Below, one piece after another: positions 45,408 through 53,230 of a DNA stretch of 64,000 bases. The stretch lies in assembly GCA_951828515.1 (NCBI GenBank), contig OX639992.1, positions 3,760,217 to 3,824,216 of the forward strand. Direction: 5' to 3'. Every line of letters begins with the position of its first letter. The first letter of the stretch is position 1. The notes beneath the pieces are model-generated. The model searched no databases. It was not told where the DNA came from and saw only the letters and a program-made list of their open reading frames with translations. Source of the stretch: an uncultured Poribacteria bacterium (GTDB taxonomy: Bacteria; Poribacteria; WGA-4E; WGA-3G). Made by a program: the position numbers and the translations under genes.

Positions 45408-45417
45408 TCTTAATCCT

Positions 45418-47193
45418 TTACCAGTACGAATTATTTGTTGTATGTCCCTCTGGAATCGGTACCCAAACTCCACCGGTTTTGATCGCTACCTGTTGTTGGA
45501 AATCGTCGTAAGTGCCAACAACACTGACAAGGACATGTTTTTGTTGTAACATTTGGATAATCGCGAGAGACGAGTATTCACCCTCTGCGGGTTCATCTGT
45601 AACCAAAATAAAATACGGTTGCACATTTGTGCGGAATTTAATCCGTCGCAGCCCTTCCGCTACAGCATCCAATAACATCTCATCTTCTTGGCATGGCAGT
45701 TCAACGATTTTCCGAATCTGTTTGAGCGTTTGTGGCGGATTGAAAATATTGACAATGTTCACAGATGCACGCGATCGGAAACGGACCACACCCATCTGAT
45801 AATCTATAAGCGCGTTATCCAAATCGCGAACGAGGAGGTCGAGTTGCTTCAAGAAGTGTGGAAGTTTACGGTTCATACTCTCGCTACTGTCAACAAAAAA
45901 AATAATATCAACCGGCGTGCTACCGCCGTATTGGAGCAGATTGCCACCAATTTTTGCAACATCCACCCACTGTGCGTTCCGTAGCGACAGTGCCCTGTTT
46001 CGTGGGTGCATCGGGACGTTGGACCGTTGTGTCACCTGCACTTGTGGTTCTTCAGGAATGATATGCCACTTGCCCCCTGTTCCAGCAGCAAGTCTCTGGT
46101 GTTCATTCAGAGGAAGTCCAAGCACATTCACATAAATACCAAATTCCCGACAGTAAGCGATGGTGTCTTCTACGCTTAATCCCTCTCGACTTGTGAAAGG
46201 TTCATCGGTAACAAGGATGAAATGTCTCTTGGATGTAGGGCGGAATCGGAGTTCTTTAACAGTCTGAACAACAGCATCCAAGGCGTTTTCATCTTGCTTC
46301 AGATGTGCGTCAATTGTTTGGAGGGTCCGTTTGTAGTCAATGAAACTTTTTGTTAACTGAACAACTCTGATTCTATTCCGGTTCTTATTCGCCCAAAATT
46401 CTGTTACACCGAGCGCATAATCTATTTTAGAGGTTTTGTATACGTTCACCATCTCACTCAAGTGTTCTACAACAGATTTGATATTATCGCGCATACTCCC
46501 ACTGGCATCAATAACGAGGACCACATCAATTGGACCGCCGTCACTGGTTTCGATAATCTCTTGAGCGAGTGTCTTCATAAGCGTCGAAAATGGAACATGA
46601 GGCAATGCCTTCCGCTTCTCCTGTACCTCCGCCAACTGCGCCGCGGACAATCCCTCCTCCTCTTCCACTATCTTAAGTGTCGAAATCTCTGGAGCGCGTT
46701 GAATTCTTGGTGGACCAGGACGTTTCGCGCCGAAGGTAGTGTCTCCTGCTGGACTTGCGGCTTCCGTTTTCGACAAATCTCCTTTAACATCCTGAAGCGT
46801 ACGGGTCGCCGTACTGACTTCCCCCCAATTTTTTCTCGACAGATCTAAAGATGTCGATGGATCTTCTGTTTTAACTTCATCTTGCAAACTGCGACCTAAG
46901 GCAGGACGTGGCGTTTCAGTGTTCACTATAACAGGGGATGTGAGAGATGGCGACTCCCCAGTACTGACATGCGGCTTTGTGAAATCGCGTTCAGAAGCGA
47001 GAAAACGCGGCGATACCTTTTTCAGTGGAGCCCTCGGTCGGGAGGTGTTTTCGACTGAAATGATCTCTCCAGCCAAGCCAGTTTTTTCTGATGCTATCGG
47101 CTGATTCTGCATCACAACGTAAAACGTTGTGATGAAAAAAAAGACGTGAAATATCAACGAGATGAGCAACGCTCTACGAGTTACAGATTGCAT
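45418..47193 (-). CDS. membrane-anchored protein with two von Willebrand A domains
   Basis: 591 residues. An N-terminal membrane anchor (LLISLIFHVFFFITTFYVVM) is followed by a proline- and serine-rich linker to about residue 190. VWA-1 (about 222-400) has the MIDAS start DVVLVIDASGSM and VTDEPF; VWA-2 (about 428-585) starts DIIFFVDSSESM, with VTDEPAEGEY. Both keep DxSxS, so both may bind a metal and ligand. The anchor resembles TonB-type proteins. It lies between an anti-sigma gene and purN on one strand, so it may report an envelope signal or be a structural partner (inference). No close homologue is recalled. Confidence 0.88.
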   Translation of the reverse strand: MQSVTRRALLISLIFHVFFFITTFYVVMQNQPIASEKTGLAGEIISVENTSRPRAPLKKVSPRFLASERDFTKPHVSTGESPSLTSPVIVNTETPRPALGRSLQDEVKTEDPSTSLDLSRKNWGEVSTATRTLQDVKGDLSKTEAASPAGDTTFGAKRPGPPRIQRAPEISTLKIVEEEEGLSAAQLAEVQEKRKALPHVPFSTLMKTLAQEIIETSDGGPIDVVLVIDASGSMRDNIKSVVEHLSEMVNVYKTSKIDYALGVTEFWANKNRNRIRVVQLTKSFIDYKRTLQTIDAHLKQDENALDAVVQTVKELRFRPTSKRHFILVTDEPFTSREGLSVEDTIAYCREFGIYVNVLGLPLNEHQRLAAGTGGKWHIIPEEPQVQVTQRSNVPMHPRNRALSLRNAQWVDVAKIGGNLLQYGGSTPVDIIFFVDSSESMNRKLPHFLKQLDLLVRDLDNALIDYQMGVVRFRSRASVNIVNIFNPPQTLKQIRKIVELPCQEDEMLLDAVAEGLRRIKFRTNVQPYFILVTDEPAEGEYSSLAIIQMLQQKHVLVSVVGTYDDFQQQVAIKTGGVWVPIPEGHTTNNSYW

Positions 47194-47199
47194 TTTTTT

Positions 47200-47365
47200 A
47201 TTGGTTATCGGCTATCGGTTTCCGTCGGCTTTCAGTGGGCGTTGTAACGGTTGCTGTCATTTTTACCTGCCATTGGGCGTGCTCTGGTTTCCGACTGCTG
47301 ATCGCTGGCGGCTGGCTTATCTTGCTGACTGCCGACCGCTGACTGCTGACGACTGACTAAGGTAG
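47200..47365. repeat. R2 repeat copy, also coding the anti-sigma tail
   Basis: GGTTATCGGCTATCGGTTTC at 47204 and GCTGACTGCCGACCGCTGAC at 47322, inverted. The right arm encodes SSAVSGRQSAR at the end of the zinc-finger protein. Confidence 0.7.
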
Positions 47366-47949
47366 GTTGTGAGTAGGCGTTTCGGAGGTTCGTATTGTAT
47401 TACCTCAAAGGAAATTAATTTTTCACCATCCAGTTTCTGAGACTTCTCCAGTGCTTGCATTGACTGACCGAACCGATCATTAGAGGATTGGTAAAGCGTT
47501 GCCCCCACCATCGTAAAAACAGCGAAGGTCAGCACAAATATGTAGACTGGACTACGCGTCCGAATACTGTAGCGCAGCCTGTCCGCCAATGTTGAACTGT
47601 GTCGCACCCACCGAAGCGACGATCCAATGAATCGTGTGACATGCGACCACAGTGAGTCGTATGGTCTCTGGTATTTCGTTGCTTCCGCTGCGTGCTCCAT
47701 TACACTGCTTAAAAAGTCATCAGCGACTTCGATCTCACCACCTTGACGTAGAAAATCGTCGGTGTGTTGCAGCCGTTGGACCTGATTGGCACAAGTAACA
47801 CACTTTTTGAGGTGCCGTCTGATGAGATGGCGTTTCCATGCTGGTAATTCTTTATCAATGTAAGCTGAGAGTTCGTCTGGACTTGCAAGATGCGCTTCAC
47901 ACGTAGAGCCGTAAACATCTGAGGATTCGGTCTGATTATATTTTCGCAT
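47317..47949 (-). CDS. zinc-finger anti-sigma factor (zf-HC2 type), single-pass membrane protein
   Basis: 210 residues. The N-terminal SPDELSAYIDKELPAWKRH then HLKKCVTC carries the anti-sigma zinc-binding motif (H-x3-C-x2-C). A membrane segment SPVYIFVLTFAVFTMVGATL lies near residue 140. It directly follows the ECF sigma gene (29 bp), as expected for a sigma/anti-sigma pair. The C-terminal SSAVSGRQSAR is encoded by an R2 repeat, so the true end of the domain is probably near YLSQ. The start follows the R1-like sequence AAGGAACAATTAAAAA. Confidence 0.9.
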   Translation of the reverse strand: MRKYNQTESSDVYGSTCEAHLASPDELSAYIDKELPAWKRHLIRRHLKKCVTCANQVQRLQHTDDFLRQGGEIEVADDFLSSVMEHAAEATKYQRPYDSLWSHVTRFIGSSLRWVRHSSTLADRLRYSIRTRSPVYIFVLTFAVFTMVGATLYQSSNDRFGQSMQALEKSQKLDGEKLISFEVIQYEPPKRLLTTYLSQSSAVSGRQSAR

Positions 47950-47972
47950 TTTTTAATTGTTCCTTCTCTTGC
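47950..47972 (-). repeat. R1 element, copy H (3' end only)
   Basis: GAGAAGGAACAATTAAAAA precedes the anti-sigma ATG. Only the ribosome-binding tail is present; the usual CCGC is replaced. Confidence 0.6.
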
Positions 47973-47978
47973 TGATGC

Positions 47979-48560
47979 CTATTCCCCTATTCCGGCTTTG
48001 ATAAGCAGTTTTCTCATTTTTTGCCGAGCACGATGAATCAATGCTTTCACAGCACCTACTGAGCATCCAAGAATTTTCGCAACATCTTCATATCGTAAAT
48101 CTTGATAGGTAACGAGCGTTAGTGCCACGCGTTGGTTTTCTGGTAACTGTGCGAGTGCTTTTCGGATAATTTGTCTCTGTTCTTTTTTCTCTAAGAGCAA
48201 GTCTGGCAGATAGCGAGTATCCCGCATGATGTCGGTATAGTGAACATCCTTGCCTTCTTCGACCAGATCTTCCAAAAAACAGGTGTTTCGACGCATACGG
48301 TTCCGAATCTCATTTCGACATAAATTAGTGGCAATTGTATAGAGCCAACTTTTGAACGATGCCGTCGGCTCATAACGGTTCGCACTTTTGAAGACTCGGA
48401 GGAACGTTTCTTGGGAAAGGTCTTCCGCGCGCTGATAATCATCAATGGAGCGGTGAATGTAGTTAATCAAAGGGTTCTGATATCGCCTCACCAACAACTC
48501 GAAGGCACTCATATCCCCTTTGCCGCATTTCACCATCAAATCTTCATCCGAAACAAACAT
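47979..48560 (-). CDS. ECF-type RNA polymerase sigma factor
   Basis: 193 residues. Region 2: SAFELLVRRYQNPLINYIHR and RAEDLSQETFLRVFKS, with SFKSWLYTIATNLCRNEIR following. Region 4: LPENQRVALTLVTYQDLRYE then VAKILGCSVGAVKALIHRAR, the helix-turn-helix that binds the -35 element. It is paired with a zinc-finger anti-sigma protein next on the strand, then a VWA protein. The target promoters are unknown. The start abuts an R1 element. Confidence 0.96.
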   Translation of the reverse strand: MFVSDEDLMVKCGKGDMSAFELLVRRYQNPLINYIHRSIDDYQRAEDLSQETFLRVFKSANRYEPTASFKSWLYTIATNLCRNEIRNRMRRNTCFLEDLVEEGKDVHYTDIMRDTRYLPDLLLEKKEQRQIIRKALAQLPENQRVALTLVTYQDLRYEDVAKILGCSVGAVKALIHRARQKMRKLLIKAGIGE

Positions 48561-48656
48561 TCTTTAATTTTACCTTGCGGAGAAACGACGTGCGCTTAGG
48601 CTTTGACGTGTGTTTCTTAAATCCGCCCTCCATTTCATTACGGGCTATAGGGTTTG
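48561..48656 (-). repeat. R1 element, copy I (upstream of the ECF sigma gene)
   Basis: Best-preserved R1: hairpin at 48625-48645 (GCCC, loop GTAATGAAATGGA with one extra G, GGGC), GGATTTAAGAAACAC, ACGTCGTTTCT, then CCGCAAGG and TAAAATTAAAGA to the ATG at 48560. Confidence 0.88.
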
Positions 48657-48676
48657 ATGTTAAAAAACCGTCGGGC

Positions 48677-49240
48677 TTACACGCTCTGGTCAAAATCCGA
48701 TTGAAGTTTCGATTTAAGTTTAAGGAGCATCGCCGTTTTATAAGCACTGACAGCTTCACGCCGCTTGCCCTGAAATGTATAGACTGTCCCAAGTTCGGAA
48801 TGAAACTCAGGGTGGTTCGGTAGGGACCGAATGGCACGCGTGTAAACGTCAATAGCCTCGTCATAGCGTTTGAGCAAGCGGTAGGTTGCTGCGAGATTGA
48901 GGTATGCTATCGCTTCGCTCGGTTCACATGCTATCGCCATTTTGTATGCATCTATCGCCTTTTCATAGTCTTCCAGCATAAAATGTGCCAAACCGAGGTG
49001 AAAGTGTGCTTCAGCCGATTCGCGATTGTGTTGAATTACCCGTTGGAATTCTTCAATCGCTTTCGCGTAGTCCCGAACGTTTAATGCATCTGTGCCTTGT
49101 TTCAAATGCTTAGCAGCGGTCTGATGCGCGTGAATATCGACGCGTCCACGCTGGATGAGTTCTTTTTGCAACCCACTCGAGGACACCGAGGATTTTTCAG
49201 GTGTTAAGGCGTGTTCTTCCTTAGTTTTGTTATCTTTCAT
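48677..49240 (-). CDS. TPR-repeat protein
   Basis: About 187 residues with four to five tetratricopeptide repeats: ALNVRDYAKAIEEFQRVIQ, AHFMLEDYEKAIDAYKMAI, YRLLKRYDEAIDVYTRAI, VYTFQGKRREAVSAYKTAM. There is no signal peptide, so it is probably a cytoplasmic scaffold. The ATG at 49240 (after GGAAAGATTG) is preferred to the longer frame from 49306, which would run back into the SUMF1-like gene. It lies 43 bp after that gene and may be co-transcribed with it. Confidence 0.87.
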   Translation of the reverse strand: MKDNKTKEEHALTPEKSSVSSSGLQKELIQRGRVDIHAHQTAAKHLKQGTDALNVRDYAKAIEEFQRVIQHNRESAEAHFHLGLAHFMLEDYEKAIDAYKMAIACEPSEAIAYLNLAATYRLLKRYDEAIDVYTRAIRSLPNHPEFHSELGTVYTFQGKRREAVSAYKTAMLLKLKSKLQSDFDQSV

Positions 49241-49283
49241 CAATCTTTCCGGGTTAAAGCAAACTCTGGTCTTCTGTGTAACA

Positions 49284-50183
49284 TCACCACGCGATGCGGA
49301 ATCCAATTACAAACTCCGCATACCCATTGCTAAAAAAATCGTAACTGGTACAGGTGCTATAGTCGTGGTTGTAATACCACGCGCCTCCACACGCTACACG
49401 AAAATTGCCTTCATCGTCATAAAGCGTGTTCGTCCATTCCCAGACATTCCCTACCATGTCGTAGCAGCCGAACGGACTCGCGCCGTCTCTGAAACTAACA
49501 ACCGGAGTTGTCGTTCCTGCACCGAGTTCTGCTGTATTGCACCGCGGTCTGTCAACTTCGTAACCCCATGGAAAAAGCCTGTCGTCAGCACCGCGGGCAG
49601 CGTATTGCCACTCTGGGAACGTCGGTAGCCTACCGCCAACGTAACGGGCATAGGCTTCTGCGTCTTCACACGTGACCCAAACCACCGGGTGATCCCCTTT
49701 GTTGGCGGGATAGACCCCATCTGTCCAATCTTGGGGTGGCGTGTGTCCTGTATCCTGAAGAAACCGATGGTACTGTGCGTTGGTTACAGGATAGACCCCA
49801 ATCCGAAACCCGTCCATTTCCAAAGGTTCACATTCTTCGCCGATATAAGCAACGCCTGCCGGAATGTGAACAGTTGCATCCAATACCTGTCGCGCGGCAT
49901 CTCGGATACCCTTATTCTCGTGTGCGAGCGCATAACCGAGTGGCGATATAACTTCACCAACCGGTGGTGTTGTGAGCTGTGGCATCGTTTCCCAGCCGAG
50001 TTCCGCGCTCAGGAGCAACCGAACGGCATCAGATAACGACACGTCGAAGTGCCACGTCCAATAATCTCGACAGAGTTTTTGAAGGGCATCGGGTGTATCG
50101 CTTTTCACCAGTTCAATTCGCGACGCGCTCGGCTTCGTAAGGTTCAGGGGATGTTTTGTTGTAATGCCGTTCCTGCTCTCCAT
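49284..50183 (-). CDS. SUMF1/FGE-sulfatase-domain protein
   Basis: About 299 residues. The C-terminal half shows the formylglycine-generating-enzyme fold: DGFRIGVYPVTNAQYHRFLQ, HPVVWVTCEDAEAYARYVGG, RLPTFPEWQYAARG, GCYDMVGNVWEWTNTLYDD, VACGGAWYYNHD and FVIGFRIAW. The catalytic cysteine pair of true FGEs is not evident, so it may be a binding or EgtB-like member. The N-terminal part (SDAVRLLLSAELGWETMPQL) is helical. The ATG at 50183 lies 7 nt after a TATCAT -10 box, suggesting a leaderless mRNA; 50192 is an alternative. No sulfatase is adjacent. Confidence 0.85.
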   Translation of the reverse strand: MESRNGITTKHPLNLTKPSASRIELVKSDTPDALQKLCRDYWTWHFDVSLSDAVRLLLSAELGWETMPQLTTPPVGEVISPLGYALAHENKGIRDAARQVLDATVHIPAGVAYIGEECEPLEMDGFRIGVYPVTNAQYHRFLQDTGHTPPQDWTDGVYPANKGDHPVVWVTCEDAEAYARYVGGRLPTFPEWQYAARGADDRLFPWGYEVDRPRCNTAELGAGTTTPVVSFRDGASPFGCYDMVGNVWEWTNTLYDDEGNFRVACGGAWYYNHDYSTCTSYDFFSNGYAEFVIGFRIAW

Positions 50184-50190
50184 AGATATC

Positions 50191-50220
50191 ATGATACCAC
50201 AAAAAAATAATTTTATGCAA
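50191..50220 (-). promoter_or_regulatory. promoter giving a probable leaderless transcript
   Basis: Minus strand: TTGCAT (50215-50220), 18-nt spacer, TATCAT (50191-50196), 7 nt, then ATG at 50183. No ribosome binding site precedes the start. Confidence 0.5.
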
Positions 50221-50273
50221 GAAGAAGACAACAAAAACTCGAGGCATCGCCAATAGAAAATCGCTCTTATCAA

Positions 50274-50978
50274 TTATTGTTGAATTGCCCTTTGTGGAAT
50301 TGTCCCTAATCCAGGAATAATCGTCCTCTTTCCTCTTTCAATAACACCCATCAGTTGTTTTTCATAGAAGGACAGTTCTGATAGTGGAAACTCCATTTCA
50401 TAGAGTTGGTCATAGAACGCTCTATCAACGTATGCAAATACCCCATCAAAGTATTTAATCACTCCCTCCTCACCCCGTTTCGCCAGGTTCCGCTGCAGAA
50501 CGTCCCGAAGCAGACCGCCAGACGTATGTTGATATTTTGTTTGTGTCACCTTCTTTACTGAATCATATACGTTGGCAAATATAACGGTGTCGGAGTTTTT
50601 CCACATCATCTCCGTGTTATTTACGGTTGTTGGCATACCGTATTTGTCAACAGCTTCTTCAATTATATTTTCCGCATTCATTACCGGTGTCACGGTCACA
50701 TAGCCTGCTGTTCGCAATTGGTTATCCTTGAATGTGTAGATGAGCAGGCAATCGACACCATTGATTTTATGCCTATAGACGAGTGCGTTTTCAGTCCTTT
50801 CATACACTCGATTCCCGGCTTCAGCCAGTTCAACGCGTTCTTGACTGAACCCCCATCTCACTTTGCGAAAAGAGGGGTTAGAATCTTCGGAAAGAGAGTC
50901 TAAAATAGAGTGTGAGGCACAACCAGTGATCGCAACCATCAATACGGCTACCATATAGAAGCACAGCAATTTACGCAT
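50274..50978 (-). CDS. lipoprotein of unknown function
   Basis: About 234 residues. The signal RKLLCFYMVAVLMVAITGC ends in a lipobox (AITGC). The mature part has RKVRWGFSQERVELAE, LVYRHKINGVDCLLIYTFKD and EEAVDKYGMPTTVNN, a pattern seen in small periplasmic lipoproteins that I cannot name, and a C-terminal helix (LSFYEKQLMGVIERGK). A GTG at 50990 is an alternative start. It lies just upstream of the SUMF1-like gene, but that gene seems to have its own promoter. Confidence 0.82.
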   Translation of the reverse strand: MRKLLCFYMVAVLMVAITGCASHSILDSLSEDSNPSFRKVRWGFSQERVELAEAGNRVYERTENALVYRHKINGVDCLLIYTFKDNQLRTAGYVTVTPVMNAENIIEEAVDKYGMPTTVNNTEMMWKNSDTVIFANVYDSVKKVTQTKYQHTSGGLLRDVLQRNLAKRGEEGVIKYFDGVFAYVDRAFYDQLYEMEFPLSELSFYEKQLMGVIERGKRTIIPGLGTIPQRAIQQ

Positions 50979-51096
50979 TATATCTTTCACGGTTTTTTCT
51001 CCTATATTAGGGATACTACCGTCAGTTTCCGCTGTAGAGATACCTCAGAGAGTCGTTTCTTTTCAATAGCGTATTATTTTCGTTCCTCTGAAACCC

Positions 51097-51795
51097 TTAC
51101 TTTCCACCCAACCCCAGAATCGTAGGAATTTCAGTCAACAAAGTCACCTCGTGATCAGGGCGAATTTCTGTGTCGTTCGGCACACTTTCACGATTGAGCC
51201 AGACGGAAGACACACCAGCGTTCCGCGCACCGGCAACATCGTTCTCCAGTGAGTCTCCTACGTGGAGCATCTGCGCGAGTTCACAACCCGCTCGCTGGGC
51301 AGTTATTTCAAAGATTCTTCGATTCGGTTTCTCAATCTGCACATCTTGGGAAAAGACAACAAAGGCGAAATATCCCTCAAGTCCACAACGTTCCGGGTAG
51401 GTATTTCCATTTGAGAGCAATCCGAGTTTGAATTGTGGTGCCAAAACATCAAAAGTCGAGATGACGTCTGGATATAACTCTACATCTTCAAACCGATGCT
51501 TCCGGTATATTGCATTCAGATGCACAGCAAGTTCTTTATCTGCACAACCGACATATTCAAGTGTTTTCTCAAATGCGCGCAATCTGATTTCTTCAAGGTT
51601 CCAAATTTTGCCCTTTACTTCTCCAGCAAACTGATTCCGAATTACAACCATTTCATCGACTGTCAGTTCTAAAACACGCTGGGTTGGAACCTGTCTTTGC
51701 AACTCCACCAATGTATATTTGAGCGAATGACGCATAACCTTCCGAAAATCCCACAAGGTCATATCGCCATCAAAAGAGATAGTTGAGATTTGCAA
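51097..51795 (-). CDS. HAD-superfamily hydrolase
   Basis: About 232 residues; phosphatase-like haloacid dehalogenase fold. Motif I is ISFDGDMTLWDF (DxDxT), motif II KLGLLSNGNTYPE, motif III around QIEKPNRRIFEI (Lys), and motif IV MLHVGDSLENDVAGARNAG. An inserted helical cap lies between motifs I and II. The start is probably a TTG at 51795 preceded by AGGAAGGA; the open frame extends to 51963 but would overlap the SnoaL-like gene in another frame. The substrate is unknown. Third gene of the TenA-like/SnoaL/HAD run. Confidence 0.88.
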   Translation of the reverse strand: MQISTISFDGDMTLWDFRKVMRHSLKYTLVELQRQVPTQRVLELTVDEMVVIRNQFAGEVKGKIWNLEEIRLRAFEKTLEYVGCADKELAVHLNAIYRKHRFEDVELYPDVISTFDVLAPQFKLGLLSNGNTYPERCGLEGYFAFVVFSQDVQIEKPNRRIFEITAQRAGCELAQMLHVGDSLENDVAGARNAGVSSVWLNRESVPNDTEIRPDHEVTLLTEIPTILGLGGK

Positions 51796-51815
51796 AAGTC
51801 CTTCCTGAGAAAAAA

Positions 51816-52205
51816 TTAAGACGTAGGGACACCAACTGAGGCGTGTATCTGCACAAACCTCCACAACTCGTTGTTCTTTTCCAAGACACCCGTCATCCGC
51901 ATCACGAATTCCTCCGGCGTGCCTTGCCATTTGAGCCGCCAGATCTGGCGCGTGTAGAACCAAGCGACATCGTCCCGTTCCTGCACGTCAAGGTTAATAA
52001 ATTCAATGCTGAAATCCTCTGTGCTCGCGACGTGGTTTTGGTAATACGCCGCGATTTCTGCGCTTCCCTCAACAACCTCGTCAGCATCAGTCCCGATCTT
52101 GACATAGTGTGAGGCACGAAGCATCATTGCAATGAGGGTTTCAGCATCACCAACAACAAGCGCGTCAAAATACGCCTTCACTGTATCATGCGCATTCCGC
52201 ATCAT
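51816..52205 (-). CDS. SnoaL-like/DUF4440-type small protein
   Basis: About 129 residues; NTF2-like cone fold. MRNAHDTVKAYFDALVVGDA at the N-terminus, EVVEGSAEIAAYYQNHV, then DDVAWFYTRQIWRLKW and VLEKNNELWRFVQIHAS are typical of the SnoaL/SgcJ group of small hydrolases, isomerases or binding proteins. It overlaps the end of the TenA-like gene by 20 bp, so the two are translationally coupled. Start ATG 52205 or 52202, with AGGAATTC before it. Function unknown. Confidence 0.85.
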   Translation of the reverse strand: MMRNAHDTVKAYFDALVVGDAETLIAMMLRASHYVKIGTDADEVVEGSAEIAAYYQNHVASTEDFSIEFINLDVQERDDVAWFYTRQIWRLKWQGTPEEFVMRMTGVLEKNNELWRFVQIHASVGVPTS

Positions 52206-52776
52206 GAATTCCTGTGAGCGCATTCCACAAAGCAGTACTCATCTTTTCACATGCCTGCACGACAGTCGCGTGCGAATCTGATGGCAACGTACCGATACGC
52301 GCAAGTAGTTTTTCCGCTTCATGTTCGTTGTGTGAATGCGTTTCAAAATATGGCTCTACCGATTTCGGGAGTTGATAGAACGCTTTTAGACCTGTGAGTT
52401 TCGATTGGGCAGTTGCTGGTTGCTGTGCCTCAAACGCATAGAGCGCACCGAGCGCAGTCGTAGGTTCTGAAAAGAGTTCGTGTGCTGTATCCGTCAGTGC
52501 CTTTACTTGCGGAATTTGTGCTTCAGTAACAGCGGTGTCAAGTCCAGCAGCGAAATCAGCCCATAAGTCGATGTGTTCGGTCTCTTCCTCTGCGATTTCG
52601 ACTTCGTTGAGTGTTTCCCATCCCGCTGGCACTGTAGAGATAAAAGCACCATACTCACGGGCATAGGAACGTAAAGCTTCGACTGGCAACTCGCCTGCAC
52701 TCCACGCTCGGTAAAATGGGTGATTGAGTAGGTTATAATCTGCGATTTTGTTATCTAATGCTTGTTTGAAATCCAT
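52186..52776 (-). CDS. TenA/PqqC-like haem-oxygenase-fold protein (CADD-like)
   Basis: 196 residues, all helical. HPFYRAWSAGELPVEALRSYAREYGAFI at the N-terminus (quoted here as two overlapping parts of the same helix pair), then EIAEEETEHIDLWADFAAGL and SHNEHEAEKLLARIG carry the Glu/His residues that bind iron in this family. Members include TenA, PqqC and Chlamydia CADD, which makes p-aminobenzoate. Which one applies is not clear. It is the first gene of a three-gene overlapping run (SnoaL-like, HAD). Confidence 0.85.
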   Translation of the reverse strand: MDFKQALDNKIADYNLLNHPFYRAWSAGELPVEALRSYAREYGAFISTVPAGWETLNEVEIAEEETEHIDLWADFAAGLDTAVTEAQIPQVKALTDTAHELFSEPTTALGALYAFEAQQPATAQSKLTGLKAFYQLPKSVEPYFETHSHNEHEAEKLLARIGTLPSDSHATVVQACEKMSTALWNALTGIHDAECA

Positions 52777-52841
52777 TAAATTGGTTACTCCATTTCATGT
52801 AGGTCAATAAAGTTCAACAGTCCGTTGATGCTTTCCACAGC

Positions 52842-52997
52842 GATTCTCGATTTGCAAGTTACACCGACTTTTTTTATAGTAAGTTTTCGGTTTGCAAGCT
52901 GCACCGCCTTTTCTATAGCAAGTTTTCGGTTTGCAAGCTGCACCGCCTTTTCTATAGCAAGTTTTCGGTTTGCAAGCTGCACCGAAAAGGGCTGTTC
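52842..52997. repeat. 39-bp tandem repeat, about four copies
   Basis: Units begin at 52881, 52920 and 52959 (AAGTTTTCGGTTTGCAAGCT then GCACCGCC and TTTTCTATAGC), preceded by one degenerate unit from 52842. The three later copies are nearly identical. No unique spacers, so this is not CRISPR. It lies upstream of the TenA-like gene. Confidence 0.9.
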
Positions 52998-53230
52998 GTG
53001 GCGTGCCTTTAGTATAGCACACAGCGTGCATCAGTGTCAAACAAAGGTTATTTATTTTTTTGACACATGCATCTACACAGAGGTCTATGAGTATAAAGGT
53101 AAAGAAAAAAATAAGTGCCCTGCTTGACTACGTTGATGTAGTCCAATTTAAAAAATAGTTTTGAATTAAACCCAAAGTCTGCTACAATCGTTAACAGAAC
53201 TGGAAGCGTTATTTGACAGAGGGGATTGCT
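52998..53230 (+). promoter_or_regulatory. intergenic region with promoter for the dioxygenase
   Basis: TTGAAT (53161-53166), 16-nt spacer, TACAAT (53183-53188) is a plausible promoter for the gene at 53231. The rest is AT-rich with no gene. Confidence 0.45.

Noticed and set aside
52842-52997. Possible CRISPR array
   Set aside because: The 39-bp units follow each other directly with no unique spacers, and no cas gene is near.
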